Source of the DNA: Actinoplanes philippinensis
Lineage (GTDB): Bacteria > Actinomycetota > Actinomycetes > Mycobacteriales > Micromonosporaceae
DNA length: 64,000 bases
Assembly: GCF_900113015.1 (NCBI RefSeq)
Contig: NZ_FONV01000009.1
Location: 1-64,000 of the forward strand
Direction: 5' to 3'
Shown here: piece by piece, positions 34,654 through 43,430 of the stretch
How the letters are laid out: every line of letters starts with the position of its first letter
How positions within the stretch are numbered: position 1 is the stretch's first letter
The notes under the pieces: model-generated
The model's database searches: none
What the model saw: the letters and a program-made list of their open reading frames with translations, nothing else
Told to the model about the DNA's origin: nothing
Position numbers and translations under genes: made by a program

Positions 34654-34866
34654 TCACGACGTGAACGCGACCACGGCGACCATCGCCAGGGCCGCCAGGG
34701 TGGTGAGGGTGACGACGACGGCAGCCGCTGTCGCGCGCAGCAGCGGCGCGAGCGGTGCCAGCGCCCGCTTGAGAGCCGCCAGCCCCACGAACAGGCAGGC
34801 GGCCGCGACGGCCAGGCAGACGACCGGCACGTCGGGAAGTGACATCAGAGAGGTGGAGAAAGACAT
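34654..34866 (-). CDS. Small membrane protein, partner of the next tiny gene
   Basis: The 70-residue protein has two predicted membrane helices (about 12-32 and 45-68) with a short basic loop between. It starts at the ATG at 34866 and has GGAGG 6 bp upstream, a strong ribosome site. With the 79-residue gene that follows it forms a two-gene unit of membrane miniproteins. A holin-like, toxin-like or regulatory role is possible; nothing in the sequence decides. Confidence 0.68.
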   Translation of the reverse strand: MSFSTSLMSLPDVPVVCLAVAAACLFVGLAALKRALAPLAPLLRATAAAVVVTLTTLAALAMVAVVAFTS

Positions 34867-35120
34867 GGTCGACCTCCATTCCAGCGATGCGCCGGATCCC
34901 GACGCATGTGCACCGGTGAGGGCCTGACCTCGATGTCAGAGGCCACGACGCCCCGTTGCCGTGACCTTTCCGTGACCCTCGCACTGAGAATGAGGCCTAA
35001 TCCCTACAAAAGGCAATATTCATCGCTAAGGTTGAATGGACAAAAATCGGTGGGAGGCCGGAAAAATGCTGTTTCACGCACCGGCAATCGCCCGCCGGGA
35101 GCCAGACGGGGACGTACCCC
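34867..35120. other. Intergenic region with an AT-rich pocket
   Basis: Between the tiny membrane genes and the HEAT-like gene, positions about 35000-35065 are markedly AT-rich for this genome (CAATATTCATC and GGACAAAAATC stretches). A frame from ATG 35036 exists but runs into antisense sequence of the next gene and is not convincing. The pocket may hold the promoter of the tiny membrane genes or be a small foreign insertion. Confidence 0.3.
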
Positions 35121-36023
35121 TCACAGGCCTGAACGGTGGAGGGCACGCATCACGAAGCCGCGTGTGGCGCGGGACCAGCCGGGGACGTCGCGGAGGGTTT
35201 CCCGGTCGGCGGCGTCGATCAGCAGGGACACGGCCGCGGGGTGGGTGTCCGGGCCGTTGCGGTACGCGCAGGCGACCGCGGCGGTGACGGCGACGAGTTC
35301 GCCGCCGGTCGGGGACGGCGTGTCCAGCATCTCCTGGAGAGCCGCGTCGACGGAGGCGCCCGGGGAGGGGCAGCAGGCGAGGGCCAGGTTCGCCGAGGCG
35401 CGTGGGCCCTCGCGGTCGCGGGGGACCGCCAGCCAGGCGGTGACGGCCGGCGGGTTCGGCGGGAGCCAGGCGGTGAGCGCGGCCGCCCCGGCTGCCACCT
35501 CGTCGTCCGGGTCGGCCAGCCAGCCGGTGATCGTCGGCGCCAGGGCCGCGGTCCGGTGGTAGCAGTCCGACGCCCAGCGGACCGCCACCGCGTCCAGGAG
35601 GCCGGCCTCCTCGTCGGTGTACTCGTCGCCCTCGCTGTGGAAACGGGCCACCAGCGCCGTCACGTCGGCGTGGTCGAGGATCCGGGCCGCCGCGAACGCC
35701 GTGTCCGGGTCGAGCGGCGGCTCGTCGTGGTTGCCGACGGTGATCGCCGTCAGCAGGCGGAGGATCCCGGCGCGGCCGGGAGTGCCGGGGGACTCGATCA
35801 GCGCGGCCAGGAACGGGATCACCTCCCGGCTCGCCTCCCACGTCGTCCCCTGGTGGCAGACACTTCCGGCGAGGGCGTTCAGCGCCTCGCCCCGGGCGCC
35901 GGGGTCCGGCGAGCGCAGCGCGGCCAGACGGCCGGGCACGTCGGCGGCGGGGCCGTACGCGTGATGCAGCTCGCCCCACCGGACCGTGTCGAGGCCGGCC
36001 AGCGGGTCGCCGGGCTCAGTCAT
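35121..36023 (-). CDS. HEAT-like repeat protein
   Basis: The 300-residue, acidic, all-helical protein has repeated segments of the form RLAALRSPDPGARGEALNALAG and ITGWLADPDDEVAAGAAALTAWL, characteristic of HEAT/armadillo-like repeats. Such proteins are protein-protein scaffolds; no enzyme motif is present. Its ATG overlaps the 3' end of the LysR gene by 8 bp. A second, larger HEAT-like gene lies at 38840-40054, with the transporter and kinase genes between them. Confidence 0.7.
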   Translation of the reverse strand: MTEPGDPLAGLDTVRWGELHHAYGPAADVPGRLAALRSPDPGARGEALNALAGSVCHQGTTWEASREVIPFLAALIESPGTPGRAGILRLLTAITVGNHDEPPLDPDTAFAAARILDHADVTALVARFHSEGDEYTDEEAGLLDAVAVRWASDCYHRTAALAPTITGWLADPDDEVAAGAAALTAWLPPNPPAVTAWLAVPRDREGPRASANLALACCPSPGASVDAALQEMLDTPSPTGGELVAVTAAVACAYRNGPDTHPAAVSLLIDAADRETLRDVPGWSRATRGFVMRALHRSGL

Positions 36024-36897
36024 GGCGATCCTCCTGCCCTTCGGGGACGCCGTACGCGGCGCGGCTCAGGCGCACCAGGTCCGGCAGATGCGCCGGTGGG
36101 TCGTCGCGCCACCAGGCCAGCCACACGTCGATGCGCGGGACCCGGCGCAGGGTGCGGTAGGCGACGCCGGGACGCGGGTTCTGGTTGGCGGTCGCCTCGG
36201 ACGTGACGCCGACGGCCTGGCCGGCCGCGATCAGCAGCAGCCACTCGTCGACGCCGGTGGTGTCGCGGACGTTCGACGGGCCGGGGCCGGGCGCCCACAG
36301 GTCGAGGGTGGTGGTGCCGGTACGGGCGTCGATGGCGACCGGGTAGCGGGCCAGATCGCTGACGTGCAGGGTGCGCCGGCGGGCGAGCGGGTTGTCGGTG
36401 GCGACGGCCGCGCACCGGGCCTCGGTGCCGATGTGCGCCGAGGCGAACCGCGGATCGTCGAGGGCGCGGCGCACCACCGCCACGTCGGCGGTCCCGTCGC
36501 TGAGCCCGGCGCTGGGGGTGTTGGTGTGCACGAACACGAGCGGCGTGCCCGGGTGCAGGGCCGCCCACGTGCGCTGCAGGCGGCGGGTGTGTTTGCCGAG
36601 GGCCGCCCACGCGTACCCGATGCGCAGCTCGCTGCGCTGCCGCTCGGCGAGACGGCCCAGGTGGGCGACCTCGTCGAGGATCCGGCGGGCGCCGGCCAGG
36701 ACCTGCGTACCGGTCCCGGTGAGCGTGACGTGGCGGGTGGTGCGTTGCAGCACGCGTACGCCGAGCGCCCCCTCCAGCGCCGCGATCGACCGGGACACCG
36801 CGGCCTGCGAGACGCCCAGCTCGGCGGCGGCGTCGGTGAACGTGCCCGTGTCGACGACGGCGACGAGCGCGCGCAGGTGACGCAGTTGCAGATCCAT
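36016..36897 (-). CDS. LysR-family transcriptional regulator
   Basis: The protein has 293 residues from the ATG at 36897. The N-terminal winged HTH (LRALVAVVDTGTFTDAAAELGVSQAAVSRSIAALE) is a clear LysR signature and is followed by a periplasmic-binding-type effector domain. It is divergent from the EamA transporter gene with 69 bp between, so it most likely activates or represses that exporter. The effector, probably an amino acid or metabolite exported by the transporter, is unknown. Confidence 0.9.
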   Translation of the reverse strand: MDLQLRHLRALVAVVDTGTFTDAAAELGVSQAAVSRSIAALEGALGVRVLQRTTRHVTLTGTGTQVLAGARRILDEVAHLGRLAERQRSELRIGYAWAALGKHTRRLQRTWAALHPGTPLVFVHTNTPSAGLSDGTADVAVVRRALDDPRFASAHIGTEARCAAVATDNPLARRRTLHVSDLARYPVAIDARTGTTTLDLWAPGPGPSNVRDTTGVDEWLLLIAAGQAVGVTSEATANQNPRPGVAYRTLRRVPRIDVWLAWWRDDPPAHLPDLVRLSRAAYGVPEGQEDRHD

Positions 36898-36966
36898 GCG
36901 CCCAGCGTATAGATCGCGCACGCCGCGTATTTCCCCCCACCCCGTCACGACGCCCACACTCGAGAC

Positions 36967-37869
36967 ATGACGGCTGTGGTCGAGGAGAGAACGGTGACGG
37001 GGCGCGGCTCGCGGCTCGCCGGGCTGGCGATGATGGCGGGCGGCGCGGCCAGCAACCAGACCGGCGCGGCGATCGGCGCGCACGCGTTCGGCCTGATCGG
37101 CCCGTCCGGTGTGGTCGCGGTACGGCAGCTGGTGGCCGCATCGGTGCTGCTGCCGGTGGTCCGGCCGAACCTGCGCCGGTTCACCTGGGCCCAGTGGTGG
37201 CCGACGATCCTGCTCGGGGTGGTGTTCGTCTCGATGAACCTCACTCTCTACACGGCCATCGACCGGATCGGGCTGGGCCTCGCGGTCACCCTGGAGTTCC
37301 TCGGCCCGCTCGCGGTCGCGCTCGCCGGCTCCCGTAGCCGCCTCGACCTGCTGTGCGCGGCCGGCGCGGGCGTGGGGGTGTATGTGCTGGTCCTGCCGTC
37401 CGGCGCCAGCGACTGGACCGGCATCGGCTGCGGCCTGGTCGCGGCGTGCTGCTGGGCGTCGTACATCCTGCTCAACCGGCTGCTCGGCCGCCGTCTGCCC
37501 GGCCTGCAGGCGACCGCGGCCGCCACCACCGTCGCCGCGGTGCTCACCCTCCCGATCGTGATCATGCTCGTCGTCCAGGGCCGGATGACACCCCTGGCGC
37601 TGGTGTACGGCCTGGCCGCCGGCCTGATGGCGTCGGTCGTCCCGTACGCGATCGACCTGCTCGCGCTGCGCCGCGTGCCGACCGCCTACTTCGGTGTGGT
37701 GATGAGTGTCCACCCGGTCTTCGCGGCGCTCGCCGGGTTGATCCTTCTCGGACAGGTCCTGGCGCTGCACGAGTGGATCGGGATCGCCGTCGTGGTGGCG
37801 GTCAACGTGGTGGCCGTCCGGCAGAATGCGGGGCGTGGCGGAGCAACTGGTTCACTCGACGGCCAATGA
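36967..37869 (+). CDS. EamA/DMT-family exporter (RhtA-like)
   Basis: The 300-residue protein has ten membrane helices in two EamA repeats (about 20-150 and 160-290). Helix-end motifs such as TLYTAIDRIGLGLAVTLEFLGPL and PVFAALAGLILLGQVLALHEWIGI match RhtA-type threonine/homoserine exporters. Direction is outward with proton exchange in that group; the substrate is unproven. The divergent LysR gene is its likely regulator. The kinase gene overlaps its 3' end by 44 bp. Confidence 0.87.
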   Translation: MTAVVEERTVTGRGSRLAGLAMMAGGAASNQTGAAIGAHAFGLIGPSGVVAVRQLVAASVLLPVVRPNLRRFTWAQWWPTILLGVVFVSMNLTLYTAIDRIGLGLAVTLEFLGPLAVALAGSRSRLDLLCAAGAGVGVYVLVLPSGASDWTGIGCGLVAACCWASYILLNRLLGRRLPGLQATAAATTVAAVLTLPIVIMLVVQGRMTPLALVYGLAAGLMASVVPYAIDLLALRRVPTAYFGVVMSVHPVFAALAGLILLGQVLALHEWIGIAVVVAVNVVAVRQNAGRGGATGSLDGQ

Positions 37870-38821
37870 GGTCACCGGCGGGGTGTGGCGGATCCGCCAC
37901 GGCGGCGGCACGGCGATCCGCAAGATCGTCAACGCGCGCCGGGACGGGGCCGCCGCCCACCTGGCCGCCAGCGACGATCCGGGGCATTTCAACTACTGGC
38001 GGCGCGAGCCCCTCGTCTACCAGACCGGGCTGGCGGCGTCGGCGTTCGCGGCCGGCGGGCTCCGGGGTCCGTCGCTGATCGCGCTGAACGAGCTCGGCGA
38101 CGGTGTGGCCGAGATGATCCTCGAGGACGTCCAGGGCACGGCCGGAATGTCCCTTGAGACCGGTGAGCTGGGCGACTGTGCGTACCGGCTGGGGGTGGCG
38201 CAGAGCGGATGGGCCGGGGACCCGCCGCGGACCGCCTGGCTGGCCCGCGATTTCCTCACCGACTACACGCTCGCCCAGCCGGTTCCGGACGATCTGCGCT
38301 GGGATCATCCGGCGGCCGAGGCCGCGCTCGCGGCGCCGCTGCGGGCCGGTCTGCTGCGGCTGTGGGAGCGGCGACGCGAGCTGATCGAGGCCTCGGCGGC
38401 GCTGCCGCGCACTCTCTGCCACCACGACGTCTGGCCGATGAATCTGATCGGTTCCGGTCGCGGACCTGTCCTTCTCGATTGGGCGTACGCGGGACCCGGC
38501 GCCCTGGGTGAGGACGCCGCCAACCTCGCGCTCGACACGTTCTGGGACGGCTACGCCGACGTGACCCGTCTGCCCGCCGTCGTCGACGCGGTGATCAGCG
38601 GATATGCGCGTGGCGTCGCGGACGTGCTGCCACCGGAGCAGGCGCGGCGGGCGATCATGGTGACCGGGGCGACGAAGTACTTCTGGCTGCTGCCGCGCAT
38701 GCTGGCGTCGGCATGGAGCAGCCCCCGCGGCAAGGGTTACGACACCCGCGACTGGGAGTCGATGTTCACCGGCCGCGCCCCGATGTTCCAGCTGATCGTG
38801 GACTGGTCCGAGGCCGTGTGA
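37826..38821 (+). CDS. APH/CHK-like phosphotransferase
   Basis: The 331-residue protein has a protein-kinase-like fold. HHDVWPMNLIG is the catalytic loop (Brenner motif, Asp and Asn conserved) and VLLDWAYAG the metal-binding loop (Asp). The N-terminal Lys of the ATP site is probably in AIRKIVNARR. It may phosphorylate a small hydroxylated compound. It starts inside the transporter gene (ATG 37826, alternative GTG 37835), so the two are co-translated. Resistance by kinase plus exporter is one possible theme. Confidence 0.75.
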   Translation: MRGVAEQLVHSTANEVTGGVWRIRHGGGTAIRKIVNARRDGAAAHLAASDDPGHFNYWRREPLVYQTGLAASAFAAGGLRGPSLIALNELGDGVAEMILEDVQGTAGMSLETGELGDCAYRLGVAQSGWAGDPPRTAWLARDFLTDYTLAQPVPDDLRWDHPAAEAALAAPLRAGLLRLWERRRELIEASAALPRTLCHHDVWPMNLIGSGRGPVLLDWAYAGPGALGEDAANLALDTFWDGYADVTRLPAVVDAVISGYARGVADVLPPEQARRAIMVTGATKYFWLLPRMLASAWSSPRGKGYDTRDWESMFTGRAPMFQLIVDWSEAV

Positions 38822-38839
38822 CCGGCTGCCGGGTGGAGG

Positions 38840-40054
38840 TCACCGGCCGGTGAGACGGCCGGTGGCGGCGGCGCGCACCTCGGCCGTCTCCATCGGGTCG
38901 TCGCGTAGGTACTCCAGGCGCCGGCGAAGGAGGTCGTCCATCGGTGTGTGCCGCACGGCCAGCAGACGGACGTCGGCCTCGCAGTCCCACAACCCCTCGA
39001 CGATCTTGCGCTGCGCGCCGTCGGCATCCAGGGTGACCAGGGCGTCCAGGTATCCGGCGCGTTCATAGGAGTGCGGACTGAACCACAGCTGATGCAGGCG
39101 GGACACCACTGCCACGGCTGCCGGACCGCCGACACGGGCCAGGCCGCGCGCCAGATCGTGGTAGCCGCATCGATCATTCGGCCGCGCGTCGAGCCACTCC
39201 AGCCCCGCGGCCAGCGCCGGCGCGTCACCGGCGTCGCCGTGCGCGGCCAGCACCCGCAGCGCCGTCCAGGTCAACGGATGATCGGCCACCGTGACCCAGC
39301 GCCGGGCGGCGGGTACGGCGACGTCACCCATCTCCTCGATCACACCGTGCAGTCGTCCCGCGCCCCGCTCGCCCGCGAGGTCCTCGGCGATCTCCAGCAC
39401 CGCCGGCTCGGGCGGGCGGCGACGCAACTCGCCCAGCGCCGCGGACCAGTCATCGGCCCGTTGGCCCTGCCGCAACAGATCCAGCAGCGTGGCCGCCGGT
39501 GTGTCGGCGAACGGGCGGCGCGGGCGTTCGTGCCTGTTGCTCGTGGCCTGGATCGCGGCGGCGATGCGCTCGTCCCGGTCTGCCCACACCGTCCACGGCG
39601 CCGCCGGCCACCAGGCGTCGTACTCGCCGATGCCGTCGATGCGGTCCGCGACCAGTGGATACAGATCTTCCCAGTACTCCGGAGGCCAGGTCCGGGCCAC
39701 CGTCTCCAGCGCGTCCACCCAGCGCACGCCTCGGCGGACGTGGTCGCGTACCCCGTCGACGGCCGCACCGATCCCGGCCCGGCCCAGCGCTTCGAGCACA
39801 CCGAGGGCGACCGGATACGACTTCTCACCGTCCAGCAGGCCGATGACCGGCGCGATCGGCATCCGCAGGTCACGGACGAGCCGCGCCAGATACACTTCGC
39901 GCTCGTCGACCTGCGTATCCCAGCGCCAGTCGTCCTCGAGGCAGGCGGTGACCGGGCCGGCCGCGCCGAGCGTCGACGCGGCCCCGTGGGCGCCGCGCCC
40001 GAGTCCGCGCTGCAGCGCACCGAGAACGGTGTTCGGGCTCGCGTAGTAATCCAT
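38840..40054 (-). CDS. Large HEAT-like repeat protein
   Basis: The 404-residue all-helical protein has Trp-rich and repeat-like segments (WVDALETVARTWPPEYWEDLYPLVADR; VPAARRWVTVADHPLTWTALRVLAAHGDAGDAPALA). It looks like an alpha-solenoid of the HEAT class. There is no enzyme motif or membrane segment. It converges on the kinase gene and is divergent from a methyltransferase gene, with only 27 bp between the starts. Its function is unknown. Confidence 0.65.
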   Translation of the reverse strand: MDYYASPNTVLGALQRGLGRGAHGAASTLGAAGPVTACLEDDWRWDTQVDEREVYLARLVRDLRMPIAPVIGLLDGEKSYPVALGVLEALGRAGIGAAVDGVRDHVRRGVRWVDALETVARTWPPEYWEDLYPLVADRIDGIGEYDAWWPAAPWTVWADRDERIAAAIQATSNRHERPRRPFADTPAATLLDLLRQGQRADDWSAALGELRRRPPEPAVLEIAEDLAGERGAGRLHGVIEEMGDVAVPAARRWVTVADHPLTWTALRVLAAHGDAGDAPALAAGLEWLDARPNDRCGYHDLARGLARVGGPAAVAVVSRLHQLWFSPHSYERAGYLDALVTLDADGAQRKIVEGLWDCEADVRLLAVRHTPMDDLLRRRLEYLRDDPMETAEVRAAATGRLTGR

Positions 40055-40081
40055 CGACGGACAGTGTGGCGGCTGATTTTA

Positions 40082-40744
40082 ATGATCACCATGAACATCC
40101 GGTATGACGACGTCCTCGATCCGCTGCGCCAGGCCTACGACAACCGTGCCGGCTGGCGCGACGGCCTCACCAAGGAACCGTGGAAGCTGGTGGAGCGGCA
40201 GGCCTTCCGCGACCGGCTGGCCCCCGGCGCCCGCCTGCTGGAGGTGGGGGCGGGCACCGGGCAGGACAGCCTGTTCTTCCAGGAGCAGGGCCTGACCGTG
40301 GTCGCCGCCGACCTGTCGCCGGTGATGGTGGAGCACTGCCGGGCCAAGGGCCTCGACGCGCACGTGATGGACTTCCTGCACCTGGACTTCCCGGCCGGCT
40401 CGTTCGACGCCGTCTTCGCGATGAACTGCCTGCTGCACGTGCCGAACCGGGATCTGCCGACAGTGCTGGCCGCGATCCGGTCCGTACTGCGGCCCGGGGG
40501 TCTGATGTTCGCCGGGGTCTACGGCGGTGACGGCGACAGCTGGGAGGGCACCGTCGACACCGACGAACACGTGCCGCCGCGGTTCTTCTCGTGGCGCAGC
40601 GACGAGCAGCTGATCGGATTCGCCACCGGCGCCGGGTTCGCGGTGGTCGACTTCCACCCGGTCGACACCGGCCGCGGGTTCCGGTTTCAGTCGCTGACCC
40701 TCACGGCCACGGCAGCGACTCCCACAGCCGAGGGTGACGGGTGA
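40082..40744 (+). CDS. Class I SAM-dependent methyltransferase
   Basis: The protein has 220 residues from ATG 40082; the ATG at 40091 is also possible. Motif I is LLEVGAGTGQDSLFF and the acidic loop is VVAADLSPVMVEHC. Motif IV is FDAVFAMNCLLHV and the post-motif VLRPGGLMFAGVYGG. This is a Methyltransf_11/25-type small-molecule enzyme; the acceptor is unknown. The last 44 bp overlap the convergent TetR gene. The 27-bp gap to the divergent HEAT gene leaves no room for a normal promoter with leader, so its mRNA may be leaderless. Confidence 0.85.
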   Translation: MITMNIRYDDVLDPLRQAYDNRAGWRDGLTKEPWKLVERQAFRDRLAPGARLLEVGAGTGQDSLFFQEQGLTVVAADLSPVMVEHCRAKGLDAHVMDFLHLDFPAGSFDAVFAMNCLLHVPNRDLPTVLAAIRSVLRPGGLMFAGVYGGDGDSWEGTVDTDEHVPPRFFSWRSDEQLIGFATGAGFAVVDFHPVDTGRGFRFQSLTLTATAATPTAEGDG

Positions 40745-41279
40745 GGTGGATCAGCCGGTCGGCGAGGCGACGGTGAGCGGGGCTCCCGGCTGAGCCGCCC
40801 CACAGCGGGGCGCTGCTCATGCCGTCGGCGGCGGCCACCACCAGGGCCAGCACGTCCTCCGGCAGACCGTCGGCGGCCAGGGCCGCGTCGATGCGCTCGG
40901 CGTCGGCCCGGGCCACCTCGGCGACCGCGGGCAGCGTCATCAGCTGGGTGATCAGGGCCAGCGACTCGCGGGCCTCGTCGTCGCCGCCGGACAGCACCGC
41001 CCGGATGTAGGCGCGGGTCAGCCGCCCGGGCGCGGCGTCGGCCGGGTCGAGCGCGGCGTCGACGGCGGCCTGGAACGCCGCCAGCTCGGTGCGGACCAGC
41101 TCCAGGATCAGCTCGTCCTTGCTGGCGAAGTGATAGATCAGCCCGCCCTTGGAGACACCGGCGAAGCGGGCGATCTCGTCCAGGGAGGCGTGGATGCCGC
41201 GCACCCGGATCGCCTCGGCGGCGGCTGCCAGCAGCGACCGCCTCGTCTCCTCCGGTGACCGGCCGGCTGTGCGTCCCAC
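40701..41279 (-). CDS. TetR-family repressor, likely of the DHA2 pump
   Basis: The protein has 192 residues from the GTG at 41279. The HTH is RFAGVSKGGLIYHFASKDELI, a TetR type common beside efflux pumps. It follows the DHA2 pump gene on the same strand after 127 bp, so it is probably co-transcribed. The 28-bp palindrome in front of the pump is its likely binding site, making a self-limiting drug-induced unit. Its end overlaps the convergent methyltransferase gene. Confidence 0.86.
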   Translation of the reverse strand: MGRTAGRSPEETRRSLLAAAAEAIRVRGIHASLDEIARFAGVSKGGLIYHFASKDELILELVRTELAAFQAAVDAALDPADAAPGRLTRAYIRAVLSGGDDEARESLALITQLMTLPAVAEVARADAERIDAALAADGLPEDVLALVVAAADGMSSAPLWGGSAGSPAHRRLADRLIHLTRHPRLWESLPWP

Positions 41280-41341
41280 GACCGACAACCTACCCACGGC
41301 CGGGCCGCGGACGGCGCCGGGGCCGGGTCGGGGTGGGCGAC

Positions 41342-41365
41342 GGGCCTACGGCTGGGCCTACGGCT
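41342..41365. repeat. Tandem 12-bp repeat between the pump and TetR genes
   Basis: GGGCCTACGGCT occurs twice in a row, in a G-rich spacer (41280-41406) with further partial copies (GGGTCTACGGCC near 41403). It is probably slippage-prone spacer DNA. Confidence 0.6.
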
Positions 41366-41406
41366 GGGCCGGGGTCGGCGATGGGCCTGCCGTGGGTCGG
41401 CTGGGT

Positions 41407-42909
41407 CTACGGCCGGGCCGGGGACGGTGACGGCGCCTGCTGCGGGCGCGACGGGATGAGGCGCCACGCCAGCAGGGCGGCCGCGAACGTCAGGGCCGCC
41501 GCGACCAGGGACGTGACCTGCATGCCGGCGATGAACGCGGCGCGGGCGGCGTCGGCGGCCGGGGACTGCGGGCCCAGCACCTGCAGGGCCGGGCCGAGCG
41601 AGTCCCGTACCGCCGCGGTGTCCTCGGCCGAAAGGCCGGAAGGGATCATCACGGTGCCGCGGTAGACGAACGACACCAGCGATCCCAGGACCGCGATGCC
41701 CAGCACGACGCCGAGCTCGTTGGCGGCCTCGGTGATCGCCGACACCGAGCCGGCCTTGCGCGGCGGCGCTGCGGAGACGATCGCGTCGCCGGTCAGCGTC
41801 ATCGCCAGCCCGATGCCGAGACCGATGGGGACAAGAGCAAAACCCATCCAGAGGTACGGGCCACGCGCGGCCGCCGCGACCAGCGTGAGCCCGGCCGCGG
41901 CCGTGGCGAGACCGAAAGCGATCGCCCGGCCCCGTCCCAGGCGCGTCACCGCGACGCCGATCAGCGCGACGACGGCGATCGAGGCGACCGTCGCCGGTAG
42001 CTCGGCCAGGCCGGCCCGCAGCGGGGTGAGCCCGCGGGCGAGCTGCAGGTACTGCGAGAAGAAGAACAGCAGCCCGGTCAGCGCGAAGATCGCGATCACG
42101 TTCGCGGCGACGGCCCCGGAGAACGCGGGGCTGCGGAACAGCCGCACGTCGAGCATCGGCTGGTCCAGGCGCCGCTGCCGGCGCACGAACAGCCACCCCG
42201 CGGTCACGCCGGCCAGCACGCACCCGGCCGTCACCGCGTCGGCGCCGTGCCCCGCGACGTGCTTGATCGCGAACACCAGCGGGACGATCGCGGCCATCGA
42301 CAGCGCCGCCGACAGCACGTCGAACCGGCCCGGCTGTGGATCACGCGACTCCGGCAGCAGCAGCCACCCGGAGACCAGCACCACGATCATCACCGGCACG
42401 TTGATCAGGAAGACCGACCCCCACCAGAAGTGCTCCAGCAGGAAACCGCCGGTCAGCGGGCCGATCGCGGAGCCGGCGCCGAACGCCGTCGACCAGATGG
42501 CGATGGCCCGGGCCCGCTCGGTGTCGTCGGGGAACAGGTTGCGGATCAGCGAGAGCGTCGACGGCATCAGCGTCGCCCCGGCCACCCCCAGCGCCAGCCG
42601 GGCGGCGATCAGCTGCCCCGGGCTCCCGGCGAACGCGGCCAGCAGTGACACCGCGCCGAACGTGGCCGCGCCGAGCAGCAGGACACGCTTGCGGCCGAAG
42701 CGGTCGGCCAGGTTGCCCATCAGCACCAGCAGACCGGCGAGCGCCAGGGAGTAGACGTCGCCGATCCACAGGACCTGCTCGGCGGTGGGGGAGAGGTCGG
42801 CCGTCAGGGCGGGCACGGCCAGGGCCAGCACGGTGTTGTCGATGGCGAGCAGGAGCACGGCCGCGGCCAGGACGGCGAGCGCCGCCCAGCGGTGCGGAGA
42901 AGGAAGCAT
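41407..42909 (-). CDS. DHA2-family (EmrB/QacA-like) drug:proton antiporter
   Basis: The 500-residue MFS protein has 14 predicted helices. LAIDNTVLALAVPAL is motif D1, GNLADRFGRKRVLLLG motif A and GPLTGGFLLEHFWWGSVFLINVP motif C of drug antiporters. It should pump lipophilic or cationic drugs out in exchange for protons. The ATG at 42909 lies only 4 bp from a 28-bp palindrome, so there is no room for a normal leader and Shine-Dalgarno site. The TetR gene downstream is the expected regulator. Confidence 0.9.
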   Translation of the reverse strand: MLPSPHRWAALAVLAAAVLLLAIDNTVLALAVPALTADLSPTAEQVLWIGDVYSLALAGLLVLMGNLADRFGRKRVLLLGAATFGAVSLLAAFAGSPGQLIAARLALGVAGATLMPSTLSLIRNLFPDDTERARAIAIWSTAFGAGSAIGPLTGGFLLEHFWWGSVFLINVPVMIVVLVSGWLLLPESRDPQPGRFDVLSAALSMAAIVPLVFAIKHVAGHGADAVTAGCVLAGVTAGWLFVRRQRRLDQPMLDVRLFRSPAFSGAVAANVIAIFALTGLLFFFSQYLQLARGLTPLRAGLAELPATVASIAVVALIGVAVTRLGRGRAIAFGLATAAAGLTLVAAAARGPYLWMGFALVPIGLGIGLAMTLTGDAIVSAAPPRKAGSVSAITEAANELGVVLGIAVLGSLVSFVYRGTVMIPSGLSAEDTAAVRDSLGPALQVLGPQSPAADAARAAFIAGMQVTSLVAAALTFAAALLAWRLIPSRPQQAPSPSPARP

Positions 42910-42913
42910 GCCA

Positions 42914-42941
42914 AAACTTTACCGACCAGTCGGTAAAGTTT
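42914..42941. promoter_or_regulatory. 28-bp TetR operator abutting the pump start codon
   Basis: AAACTTTACCGAC and its exact complement are separated by CA. The core TACCGAC..GTCGGTA is the pattern used by TetR repressors of multidrug pumps. The repeat ends 4 bp before the pump ATG. Confidence 0.8.
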
Positions 42942-42954
42942 GCCAGCCGGCTGT

Positions 42955-43359
42955 TCAGGCCAGGTCGAGCAGGGCCGTGCCGGCGTCCGGGACCAGCCAG
43001 TCGTCCCAGAAGCCGAGGCGTCCACACTCCACGCAGCGGCTCGTCACGGCCAGGGCGCGGACCGTGTCGCGGCGCTCGCCCAGCGCGAAACCGACCGCCA
43101 GGTTGAAGTCGTCGCTGCCGCAGTCGCAGCCCAGCAGCGTCACCTCGTCGTCCGGGAAGTGCCCGGCGCCGGCGGCGATGACGTGGGTGCCCGCACAGCC
43201 CCGGCAGTCGCGCCGTGCCGCCCGCCGGGCCAGGTCGCCGCGAAGCCCGAAGACCCGGCCACCGCAGCCGGCGCAGGCACACAGGCGTACCTCGTCGATG
43301 TCGTAGCCGGCGGCGCCCTGCTCACGTGCGTACCCGATCAGGTCCTCGATGGACGTCAT
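42955..43359 (-). CDS. Cys-rich zinc-binding protein of unknown function
   Basis: The protein has about 134 residues from the ATG at 43359 (other in-frame ATGs at 43368 and 43371). It has four paired-Cys knuckles: CACAGCG, CRGC, CDCG and CVECG. They probably bind two zinc ions. The middle segment RRDTVRALAVTSRC is followed by the last knuckle. No known family was recognised. It lies 45 bp upstream of the pump gene on the same strand, with the pump operator in the gap, so the two are probably separate units. Confidence 0.7.
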   Translation of the reverse strand: MTSIEDLIGYAREQGAAGYDIDEVRLCACAGCGGRVFGLRGDLARRAARRDCRGCAGTHVIAAGAGHFPDDEVTLLGCDCGSDDFNLAVGFALGERRDTVRALAVTSRCVECGRLGFWDDWLVPDAGTALLDLA

Positions 43360-43430
43360 GGGAGACATCATGGTGCCCGGCCGCCCGCAGCGTGGCCCCT
43401 CCGGGCCATGGCCGAGAAACCTGGCTGTCT

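Noticed and set aside
37826-38821. Annotation as an aminoglycoside resistance gene
   Set aside because: Only the general APH fold motifs are visible; substrate cannot be assigned from sequence.
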